This document shows positions 27,108-32,990 of a DNA stretch of 64,000 nucleotides, piece after piece. The position numbers and the translations under genes were made by a program. The notes below the pieces were generated by a model. It had not been told where the DNA came from and ran no database searches. It was given only the letters and a program-made list of their open reading frames with translations. Positions within the stretch are counted from its first letter, which is position 1; each line of letters opens with the position of its first letter. The DNA is from JAITMY01 sp031549685 (lineage in GTDB: Bacteria > Bacteroidota > Bacteroidia > Bacteroidales > UBA932), in contig JAVBPG010000002.1 in the NCBI GenBank assembly GCA_031549685.1, positions 1-64,000 of the forward strand. The letters are read 5' to 3'.

Positions 27108-28133
27108 TTATTTCCTTACCTCATCAAACAGCGCCTCCACATTTGCAGGAGGTATATCAGGTAAAATTGCTTCATGCGAAGGTGAAATAACCAGTCCGGT
27201 AGGGAATAGCTTTTTCAGCTCGCGCACCTTTTCGCGTACCTGCTCGGGAGCGCCTTGTACCAACAAATATTGAGCATCAACGCCACCGCAGAATGAGGTG
27301 TTTTTTCCGAAATCATTTTTCAACCGGTCGGGCTCCATTTTTGCGGCCAGCGCCTGAATGGGGTGCACCACATCGGCTCCGGCAGCCGTAATGTCGGGTA
27401 TTACATCGTGAATAGAGCCGCAGGAGTGGTATATTACCTTTAGCCCGTAGCTCTTGGCTTGTGTAATAATTTTGCGGCTGCCTTCAAACACAAATTCGCG
27501 CAGCATTTCGGGCGAAACCATCAGCCCCTGCTGGCTGCCGAAATCGTTGCCAAACAGCACTGCGTGCAGCTTTCCCTTGGTGGCCTCAAAAAATATTTCG
27601 TTGGCCTTGAGGTAAAAGTCCGTAATGCGGTCAATTACCGCCTTAAACATCTCAGGCTCCATGGCCATTTTCATCAAGGCAGTTTCCATACCAAATGCCG
27701 CGCAGGCATCCTGAAAATGGGCCGACCACAGCACGCCCATTACGGCGTAATCGCGGTTAGGAACATCTTCCACCACCTTACGGCAAAGTGCAGGGTCAAC
27801 GTACTTGGCGGGGTCGGGCCAGTCGAACTTATCCACGTCCTTGGGGTCCGAAAAATCTTCAAAAAATCCCGGCGTGGTGAGCGTACGCTCACTATGCTTC
27901 TCCTTGGCAAAATCGAAGGCCGCGTATATGGCGTTCGACGTGGGCGAGTGGTAGGGCATTTCAACGGCGTACACATCGTCGTTGATTTTTGCCTTCAGCT
28001 CATCCTCGGTTTTCACATCAAAATGCTTGTACAGATTTGCCAACGCATCGGGGTGCGGAATGCCCAACCACGAGGCGGGATAATCAACCGGACGGCGCTC
28101 AACTGTTGCCAAAAAACGTTCAAGATGTGTCAT
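27108..28133 (-). CDS. URO-D-family methyltransferase (corrinoid type)
   Basis: A 341-aa URO-D superfamily protein. YHSCGSIHDVIP (about residue 235) and NTSFCGGVDAQ (about 290) give the HxC...C zinc site of methyltransferases such as MtaA and CmuA, not haem decarboxylases. GNDFGSQQGLMVSPEMLREFV is another family block. Paralogue of 21969-23018. Its start codon is only 25 bases from the provirus attachment core, so before integration this gene lay directly behind tRNA-Ser on the same strand; its present upstream region is viral DNA. Confidence 0.75.
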   Translation of the reverse strand: MTHLERFLATVERRPVDYPASWLGIPHPDALANLYKHFDVKTEDELKAKINDDVYAVEMPYHSPTSNAIYAAFDFAKEKHSERTLTTPGFFEDFSDPKDVDKFDWPDPAKYVDPALCRKVVEDVPNRDYAVMGVLWSAHFQDACAAFGMETALMKMAMEPEMFKAVIDRITDFYLKANEIFFEATKGKLHAVLFGNDFGSQQGLMVSPEMLREFVFEGSRKIITQAKSYGLKVIYHSCGSIHDVIPDITAAGADVVHPIQALAAKMEPDRLKNDFGKNTSFCGGVDAQYLLVQGAPEQVREKVRELKKLFPTGLVISPSHEAILPDIPPANVEALFDEVRK

Positions 28134-28158
28134 TGGGTTTTGTTTTTAGATAAAAATG

Positions 28159-28176
28159 TGCGGAGAGGATGGGATT
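28159..28176. other. attL core
   Basis: TGCGGAGAGGATGGGATT, identical to the 3' end of tRNA-Ser(GGA) at 52053-52070. The match breaks off at the next base on each side (TAAC here, CGAA at the tRNA). Confidence 0.9.
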
Positions 28177-28265
28177 TAACATTCCAGCTTTTTTTAGCCG
28201 CATATTTTTTATTTAGTTAATAATAAAATAGTTACAATGTGAAGATGTATTAATTTGTGTTATTG

Positions 28266-28352
28266 CTGACCCGATTCTGACCCGTTTAGCTTTGTTAACA
28301 AACCCTTACTGCGCTTAGCCTTGGCGAAAAAAACGGGTCAAAATCGGGTCAG
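28266..28352. promoter_or_regulatory. Left-arm integrase/excisionase binding repeats
   Basis: TGACCCG occurs twice, 11 bases apart (28267, 28278), and again as CGGGTCA twice, 11 bases apart, on the other strand (28334, 28345). The two 22-base blocks (28266-28287 and 28331-28352) are inverted copies with one mismatch. The same 11-base-spaced pair lies beside attR at 51981 and 51992. Position near both ends and helical spacing point to arm-type recombinase sites. The remaining left-end spacer to 28469 holds the direct repeat below and no gene. Confidence 0.7.
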
Positions 28353-28355
28353 CTA

Positions 28356-28396
28356 CTGTTTAACTTTCCCCCTTTTTATACCGGTTTTATACGACT
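28356..28396. repeat. Direct repeat, left copy, flanking cargo gene
   Basis: A 41-base stretch beginning CTGTTTAACTTTCCCCC and ending TACCGGTTTTATACGACT. The right copy at 29017-29058 differs only by one extra C. The TACCGGTT-TATACG part also occurs at about 37978. Confidence 0.85.
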
Positions 28397-28469
28397 TTAT
28401 ACGGTTTTGTATGGTTTTTGCTACCCCTACCGGTCGGGCCGTTGTATATTTACGCTCTATTTACTATAC

Positions 28470-29009
28470 ATGAAAGCAAAGCACTTACCCCTACTCGTTG
28501 CCCTGGCCGGCGTGGCCGCCGCGGCCTGGTACTTTGTAGCGCGCCGCCCCAAGGCCACCCCTGCCGCCGCAACCGGCGTTTGGCGCAAGGCCACCCCCGT
28601 GGTTAGCGGCTGGCAAAAGGAGTACGTTGATACCCAAAAAACCAGCGTTGAATACAAGGAGCAAGGCGGCGTTTTGTACGTGCGCGGCACCATTGCCACC
28701 CGCAACTACGAAGGCGCAGGGTCCAACGGCATATTGGCGGGCAAAATTCCGCTAACCTACGCCCTTAGCACGCGCCAGCCGCAAAGCTTTGCGCCCTACT
28801 TCCGCGCCGAGGAGCAGGACGGCGACACCATGCTGGGCTGCGTAGAGTTTCCCGCCACCCTAAGCTTTAGCGCCTCCTCTGCTGCGGCCACACCGCTAAC
28901 CTACGCCAACCTAAAGGTAAGCGCAGGCGCACCCGGGCAGCTTACGCTTAGCTTTGTCCATCACGGTAGCCACAACGGCTGCGCAACATTTACGTTCAGC
29001 AAGGGGTAG
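28470..29009 (+). CDS. Membrane-anchored or exported protein, cargo gene
   Basis: A 179-aa protein starting MKAKHLPLLVALAGVAAAAWYF, a signal anchor or signal peptide followed by Ala/Pro-rich linker and a beta-rich domain (GVLYVRGTIATRNYEG; QLTLSFVHHGSHNGCATFTF) with two Cys. No family recognised. The gene stands alone at the left end, is GC-rich, and is bracketed by 41-base direct repeats, suggesting an inserted cassette. The closest possible promoter box is TATATTTA at about 28446. It may alter the lysogen surface, but this is speculation. Confidence 0.7.
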   Translation: MKAKHLPLLVALAGVAAAAWYFVARRPKATPAAATGVWRKATPVVSGWQKEYVDTQKTSVEYKEQGGVLYVRGTIATRNYEGAGSNGILAGKIPLTYALSTRQPQSFAPYFRAEEQDGDTMLGCVEFPATLSFSASSAAATPLTYANLKVSAGAPGQLTLSFVHHGSHNGCATFTFSKG

Positions 29010-29016
29010 CATTTAG

Positions 29017-29058
29017 CTGTTTAACTTTCCCCCCTTTTTATACCGGTTTTATACGACT
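29017..29058. repeat. Direct repeat, right copy, flanking cargo gene
   Basis: A 42-base near-identical copy of 28356-28396, starting 8 bases after the stop codon of the cargo gene. Confidence 0.85.
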
Positions 29059-29070
29059 ATATATTTTTTA

Positions 29071-29478
29071 CTACCCTCTACGCCTTACCCCGTTTTTTGA
29101 AAGGATAGTCTTTTCAAAAATTTCATATATTATTTCTACTGTTCCAAGCCCTGTCAATTCAAACGAAAGGTTTTCACTTGAATTGAAGTATTGCATGTAT
29201 AGCGTTCCGGTTCCCTTATAAAAATCAAGGAATAGGTAGGTTGTATAATCATATACTCCTAAATCTGCAAACTCATTTACGATAGCGAGGTTATGCTTAG
29301 TGCATTTCCCCGCTTTATCTTCATAGCCGGACATTTCAAATCGCCGGTGCTCCCTCTTAAATGACTCTGTGTCGATATATCTTAATTGGCTTTCAATTTC
29401 ACCATCAAATTTTAGTCGTTCCCTAATAAAATCCAAAACCTCACTCTTTGACTTACCTTGTAACATTTCCTTTGTCAT
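29071..29478 (-). CDS. Unknown protein of the lysogeny operon
   Basis: About 135 aa, start chosen at MTKEMLQGKSKSEVLDF because a farther upstream Met would run into the preceding gene. Mixed alpha/beta, with Tyr/Phe-rich segment VYDYTTYLFLDFYKGTGTLY. Not recognised. AT-rich; last gene of the leftward transcript that begins with the repressor, so it is likely expressed in the lysogen. Confidence 0.6.
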   Translation of the reverse strand: MTKEMLQGKSKSEVLDFIRERLKFDGEIESQLRYIDTESFKREHRRFEMSGYEDKAGKCTKHNLAIVNEFADLGVYDYTTYLFLDFYKGTGTLYMQYFNSSENLSFELTGLGTVEIIYEIFEKTILSKNGVRRRG

Positions 29479-29491
29479 AATCTTATTTGTT

Positions 29492-30187
29492 TTATAAGTT
29501 TTTTCTTTCTGTAAGCGGGGGCAACTTTGCAAAGTTTAAGATTCCGCCTATCCCAATCATCAAAGCAGGAGCTTCTAAATATGCCTCCACCTCGACCGCG
29601 AGCTCGTGTGAATCCTTGTGTCTAATCTCTTTTATTCCTCTAAAGAAACACACTTCCTCTCTATTTATTTCTCCCAATGACACGGCGTACTCCAACATAT
29701 AAAAGCATGCCCCCTCTACACCTTTAGCCTTGTCCTTTCCCCCTCGTTGCGACCACTCCTTGTAGCCCAAATCGTGAGCGTATCTCTCAGTTATTAAATT
29801 ATCCATTATTTTGACGATGCATCTAATTGCATTTGCTCCTTGTCCAATATCTACCAATTGCGCAATCCTTCTTACCTCTTCAGACACCTCGGGCCTTGAA
29901 GAATAAAGTTCAGCCTCCAATTCGGTAAGGCTACGCTTTATTTGAGCCGTTACGCTTGAATCCAGTTCTAATCTTCTCGCTTTAGCTTCCAATTCGTCTG
30001 CGCGCCTTCTCTCAACTTGTAGAGCTTTCTCTTGTTCTTGCTCTAACCTTTTTGTCTTAGCCTTTAATTCGCTTGCGCGTCTTCTCTCTCCTTGCCGTTT
30101 TTCCTCTTGCCCCAAAAGGTAAAGAAGAATACTTACTGCCACAAAGGCAGCGGCAGCAGTTACAACTATTTTTGTAGTCCTCTCCAC
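29492..30187 (-). CDS. Membrane-anchored coiled-coil protein with HEPN-like motif
   Basis: A 231-aa protein: one N-terminal span (about 8-25), a heptad-rich Arg/Glu/Lys coiled coil (about 28-85) with an internal duplication (RRASELKAKTKRLE and RRADELEAKARRLE), and a helical C-terminal domain with IKEIRHKDSHELAVEV, which contains R-x4-H, the pattern of HEPN ribonucleases. The HEPN reading is tentative. Placed between repressor and another lysogenic gene on the minus strand, so it could be a superinfection-exclusion or abortive-infection factor. Confidence 0.55.
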   Translation of the reverse strand: MERTTKIVVTAAAAFVAVSILLYLLGQEEKRQGERRRASELKAKTKRLEQEQEKALQVERRRADELEAKARRLELDSSVTAQIKRSLTELEAELYSSRPEVSEEVRRIAQLVDIGQGANAIRCIVKIMDNLITERYAHDLGYKEWSQRGGKDKAKGVEGACFYMLEYAVSLGEINREEVCFFRGIKEIRHKDSHELAVEVEAYLEAPALMIGIGGILNFAKLPPLTERKNL

Positions 30188-30191
30188 CTCG

Positions 30192-30452
30192 TTACCCTAT
30201 TTTTTGTTTTACAATTTCCTTTAGCGCGTCAAAAACTCTGTCAACTTCCTTGGCTACATCACTCTCCGATTGCCAAAAATATGCCGGAGAAACACCGAGC
30301 ACCTCAGAGATAGCCTCAAGAGCACTCACTTTCATGGAGTTTCCTTTTATCATTTGATGAAATCCGGTTTCACTCATTCCTATTCTCTCCGCCAATGATT
30401 TAAATGTAATTTTTTTCTTATCACAGAGAGTTTTTATTGCGCTAATATTCAT
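30192..30452 (-). CDS. XRE-family repressor
   Basis: About 86 aa. Helix-turn-helix of the Cro/C1 type: ISAIKTLCDKKKITFKSLAERIGMSETG..MIKG with recognition helix around SETGFHQMIKG, and a C-terminal helix. I choose the Met at 30452, since a longer form starting at 30497 overlaps the -33 box of the opposing early promoter. Probably the lysogenic repressor controlling 30491-30522. It leads the leftward operon with the coiled-coil gene 5 bases behind. Confidence 0.75.
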   Translation of the reverse strand: MNISAIKTLCDKKKITFKSLAERIGMSETGFHQMIKGNSMKVSALEAISEVLGVSPAYFWQSESDVAKEVDRVFDALKEIVKQKIG

Positions 30453-30490
30453 TGCGTTGTGATTTTTAACTACGATTTTTTGTTGTATTT

Positions 30491-30522
30491 TTTGCATTTA
30501 ATACAGAAATATCATAACTTTG
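30491..30522 (+). promoter_or_regulatory. Early rightward promoter (Bacteroidetes type)
   Basis: -33 box TTTG (30491-30494), 20-base spacer, -7 box TAACTTTG (30515-30522), an exact fit to TTTG/TAnnTTTG. Transcription would begin near 30528 and read the Cro-like gene at 30591. AATACA..TGTATT (30500-30528) is an inverted repeat around the box and a possible operator for the divergent repressor. Confidence 0.75.
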
Positions 30523-30590
30523 TATTGGAAAGTTACGAAAAACTTTTGTCGAAAACTCGAAAATAAACAGCTAAAAATTACAAAAACATC

Positions 30591-30791
30591 ATGAAAAACA
30601 AAGTAAAAGAGGTACTTAAACAGAAAGGATTTGGGCAGGTACACCCAACCGAAGAAAAGTTGCGCTGGCTATGCGGCACACCTCACAGGTTTAACAAAAT
30701 TCTAAACAACAGAACCGAAATGACCGCAAGCGAGCTGGTGCGCTTTGCGGAATGGCTGGGAGTAGAGGTAAATGAGTTATTAACGAAGTAA
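30591..30791 (+). CDS. Cro-like small DNA-binding protein
   Basis: A 66-aa protein with a helix-turn-helix-like shape (EKLRWLCGTPHRFNKILNN, then MTASELVRFAEWLGVEVNELL). First gene of the early operon, facing the repressor. Probably counter-acts the repressor. Its C-terminal ELLTK and stop region are repeated at the end of the next gene. Confidence 0.65.
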   Translation: MKNKVKEVLKQKGFGQVHPTEEKLRWLCGTPHRFNKILNNRTEMTASELVRFAEWLGVEVNELLTK

Positions 30792-30800
30792 AAAAGAAGA

Positions 30801-31004
30801 ATGTTTACTGATGAAGAAATCCAAGTACTGCTGTCTGCGCTGCATCGTGTTAGAAATGGGATGGCGATTGAGTACAGTCGACGGGTGCGCTACGACGCTT
30901 TCGGCGCTTTAAAGCGTTATAGAGAGGTTGTAAAAGTGCTCAACGAACTTGAAAAGAAACTATCAGTCATGGGAGTAAAGCCAGATGAATTACTAACGAA
31001 GTAA
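30801..31004 (+). CDS. Small early protein, unknown
   Basis: A 67-aa helical protein (EEIQVLLSALHRVRNGM..) ending DELLTK like the previous gene (NELLTK); the DNA around both stops reads TAACGAAGTAAAAA. No domain recognised. Nine bases after the Cro-like gene. Confidence 0.55.
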   Translation: MFTDEEIQVLLSALHRVRNGMAIEYSRRVRYDAFGALKRYREVVKVLNELEKKLSVMGVKPDELLTK

Positions 31005-31009
31005 AAAGT

Positions 31010-31198
31010 ATGAATAAGTTACCCTACGGCAGCAAGGTGGGCATAGCGCGCAAGTATGGCGTAAGCAAGCAGTACGTAAACACGGTGCTCAAGGAGCATC
31101 ACGGCGGCACGCTCATAGTGCGCACGCCCACGCAGCGCAAAATAGTAGCGGCCTACCGCCGCCTGGCTAAAAAGTATGCCCCGAGAATGGGGAAGTAG
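31010..31198 (+). CDS. Small HTH-like early protein
   Basis: A 62-aa basic protein; KVGIARKYGVSKQYVNTVLK resembles a helix-turn-helix with YGVSKQYVN as turn and recognition helix. Five bases behind the preceding gene. Likely a DNA-binding regulator. Confidence 0.6.
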   Translation: MNKLPYGSKVGIARKYGVSKQYVNTVLKEHHGGTLIVRTPTQRKIVAAYRRLAKKYAPRMGK

Positions 31199-31219
31199 AA
31201 CCCTTAAAAAAGAAATGTC

Positions 31220-31432
31220 ATGTTTGAAAAAAAAGAATTAGAACTCCTAATGTTGGGACTTAGCGCCGTAGGTAAAGATATATCCGATGCAGGTATGAAC
31301 GCCTGTGAAGAAGTCTTAAGTAATCCCTTTGGTGGCGGGTTTACCAAAATAAAGGCCTTAACAGAAAAATTAAAAGAGGTGGAAAAACTCGAAGAAAAAA
31401 TAAAGGCAATGATTGCACCAGCCGAAGAATAA
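31220..31432 (+). CDS. Small early protein, unknown
   Basis: A 70-aa acidic helical protein (LKEVEKLEEKIKAMIAPAEE, heptad-like). No recognised domain. Preceded by CCCTTAAAAAAGAAATG, a leader motif shared with 31455, 37139 and 43629. Confidence 0.5.
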   Translation: MFEKKELELLMLGLSAVGKDISDAGMNACEEVLSNPFGGGFTKIKALTEKLKEVEKLEEKIKAMIAPAEE

Positions 31433-31454
31433 AACCTTAAAAAAAGAAAAGAAA

Positions 31455-31682
31455 ATGACACTAACTACAAAATTTAAAATTGTGGATTCCTTGTGGTTTT
31501 TACGCAACGATAAAATAGTCGAGGCTCGCATATACAAGGTGGTAGCGCATGTGAGTGACAGTTCTGAGGGCGTAACCTATCACACGGCCTCGGTTGTTAA
31601 CAACAGCGGCTATGCGCTCGAGGAGGGTGAATTCGGTGTGAAATTTTTTCTATCAAAAGAGGAGTTGCTAAAAAGTTTATAA
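31455..31682 (+). CDS. Small early protein, unknown
   Basis: A 75-aa protein starting MTLTTKFKIVDSLWFLRNDK with beta-strand pattern (IYKVVAHVSDSSEGVTYHTA). Start chosen after the AACCTTAAAAAAAG leader; an upstream Met in frame overlaps the preceding gene. Resembles small SH3-like beta barrels encoded by Bacteroidetes phages, but I cannot name a family. Confidence 0.5.
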   Translation: MTLTTKFKIVDSLWFLRNDKIVEARIYKVVAHVSDSSEGVTYHTASVVNNSGYALEEGEFGVKFFLSKEELLKSL

Positions 31683-31686
31683 AACC

Positions 31687-31926
31687 ATGCTTTCAATAAA
31701 AAACACAGAACTTATGCTCTACGCGCTTACCGAAGCGCGCGTAGTGTGTTCGAAGCGCAGCCACGAAGCACGTAGCGCTATAAGCCCCTATATGGATAGC
31801 GAAGTAGCGCAAGCGCTGCAAACTGTGAGCGCTCACAACGAGCATCGTGTGGCGGCAATGCAAGCCCTTGAGTTTTCGCTCCGGCAGCTGCTGGAGCAGG
31901 AAAAGCATAAGCACGAAGAACCATGA
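31687..31926 (+). CDS. Small early protein, unknown
   Basis: A 79-aa helical protein (LMLYALTEARVVCSKRSHEA, ending EQEKHKHEEP). The stop overlaps the next start (ATGA), indicating coupled translation. Confidence 0.5.
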   Translation: MLSIKNTELMLYALTEARVVCSKRSHEARSAISPYMDSEVAQALQTVSAHNEHRVAAMQALEFSLRQLLEQEKHKHEEP

Positions 31927-32129
31927 AGCAGACCCTAACCGTGCAAATAGTAAGGTGCTCCGCGCCCCTTAGCTGGTACGCCTCGCGCGTGGGCTTAGTG
32001 GTGCGTGTAAACGCCACACCGCACGAGAACCTCGGAACCCTGCACTACGCCTGTGTACGTAACGTAAACAAGCGTGTTTACGCAGGGTACTGCGTAAGAA
32101 AAGATGATGTAGAAATTGTAAAAACGTAA
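31923..32129 (+). CDS. Small early protein with shared C-terminal tail
   Basis: A 68-aa basic protein, beta-rich (GLVVRVNATPHENLGTLHYA). Its last residues KDDVEIVK and the 26 bases coding them (32098-32123) are repeated exactly at the end of the next gene (32609-32634). Function unknown. Confidence 0.5.
   Translation: MKQTLTVQIVRCSAPLSWYASRVGLVVRVNATPHENLGTLHYACVRNVNKRVYAGYCVRKDDVEIVKT
32098..32123 (+). repeat. 26-bp direct repeat, copy 1
   Basis: Starts GAAAAGATGATGTAGAAATT; identical to 32609-32634. Both copies encode the C-terminal KDDVEIVK of consecutive genes, suggesting gene-end duplication or recombination. Confidence 0.9.
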
Positions 32130-32133
32130 ACGT

Positions 32134-32637
32134 ATGAAAAGGAATTACGAAACTTTTGAATACCTCATTACAAACGAGGAAAGAAAACCTGTAACCTTAG
32201 CGCTATTTCCCGGATTTTTTAATAATGCAGCAGATATAGGAGTTGACCATATTTTAGGTAGCGGCGTAAAAAATATAAAATGCACCAGTTTGCCAAATAA
32301 GGTGGAAACTTTGATAGCTTTTGTAAAACACCACAGGGTTTGCTTTGCGGCGCTAACGCTACGCGTTAGCCACGAAAGTCAGCTCAAAAATCGGCTGATA
32401 TTTGTAGAGCATAACCCCTTTGAAGTGCCCTGCGAAAAAAGTTTAACGCCCGCACACTACTTGGATGCGAAAGCCACAAACAGGTACCTTGTGCAAATCC
32501 CCGTTGAACATTTTGTGCTTAGCAATACGACCGTGGTAAAGTACACCATCGAGCCAAAGACTACCGTTGAGTTTATTTGGTTTCTAAAATGGGTAGACCA
32601 AGGCGAAGGAAAAGATGATGTAGAAATTGTAAAATAG
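32134..32637 (+). CDS. Capsid-protein paralogue in early operon
   Basis: A 167-aa protein homologous over nearly its full length to the candidate major capsid protein at 43629: KPVTLALFPGFFNNAADI versus KPVLLALFPGYYTKAADI; AALTLRVSHESQ versus KSLTMRVDDASQ; TPAHYLDAKATN versus SPAQYKDAKQTN; TTVEFIWFLK versus REVEFTWFLD. The N-terminal arm and basic C-terminal tail of the capsid protein are missing and a loop is shorter. It is AT-richer and lies 11 kb from the structural genes, in the early operon. It could be a second capsid species, a regulator of assembly, or an interference factor. Interpretation is inference; the homology is visible. Confidence 0.75.
   Translation: MKRNYETFEYLITNEERKPVTLALFPGFFNNAADIGVDHILGSGVKNIKCTSLPNKVETLIAFVKHHRVCFAALTLRVSHESQLKNRLIFVEHNPFEVPCEKSLTPAHYLDAKATNRYLVQIPVEHFVLSNTTVVKYTIEPKTTVEFIWFLKWVDQGEGKDDVEIVK
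32609..32634 (+). repeat. 26-bp direct repeat, copy 2
   Basis: Exact copy of 32098-32123, at the end of the capsid-paralogue gene. Confidence 0.9.
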
Positions 32638-32645
32638 CAAGGAGT

Positions 32646-32987
32646 ATGGAAATACTTGATTTACCACTCAAAAAAGAGTGGTTTAACCGGATTGAGAGCG
32701 GTGAAAAATTAGAAGAGTACAGAGAGATTACTCCATATTGGATTAACAAACTATGTACAACGCAAAAGGGTAGAAGCGTAAGCAGGTTTTTAGCAACAAC
32801 AGCAATAGCAAGGGGAATGCTTAACCAATTAGCGTTTAAAAATATTGATTTATTACGTTTTCGTTACGGATATACCAAGCGAACAATGGAGCGTAAACTC
32901 ATTAGCATAACCATAGGAATAGGGCGTAAGGAATGGGGCGCACCTGACCACGAAGTTTTTATTTTAAAATTCACACACAACGCCTAA
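32646..32987 (+). CDS. ASCH-domain-like protein
   Basis: A 113-aa protein; LPLKKEWFNRIESGEKLEEYREITPYW is the opening of phage ASCH-superfamily proteins (conserved Lys in GEK and R in EYR). ASCH domains have a PUA-like beta barrel and are thought to bind RNA or modified nucleotides. Nine bases behind the capsid paralogue and four bases before the primase, so it is part of the early/replication operon. Confidence 0.65.
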   Translation: MEILDLPLKKEWFNRIESGEKLEEYREITPYWINKLCTTQKGRSVSRFLATTAIARGMLNQLAFKNIDLLRFRYGYTKRTMERKLISITIGIGRKEWGAPDHEVFILKFTHNA

Positions 32988-32990
32988 CTC

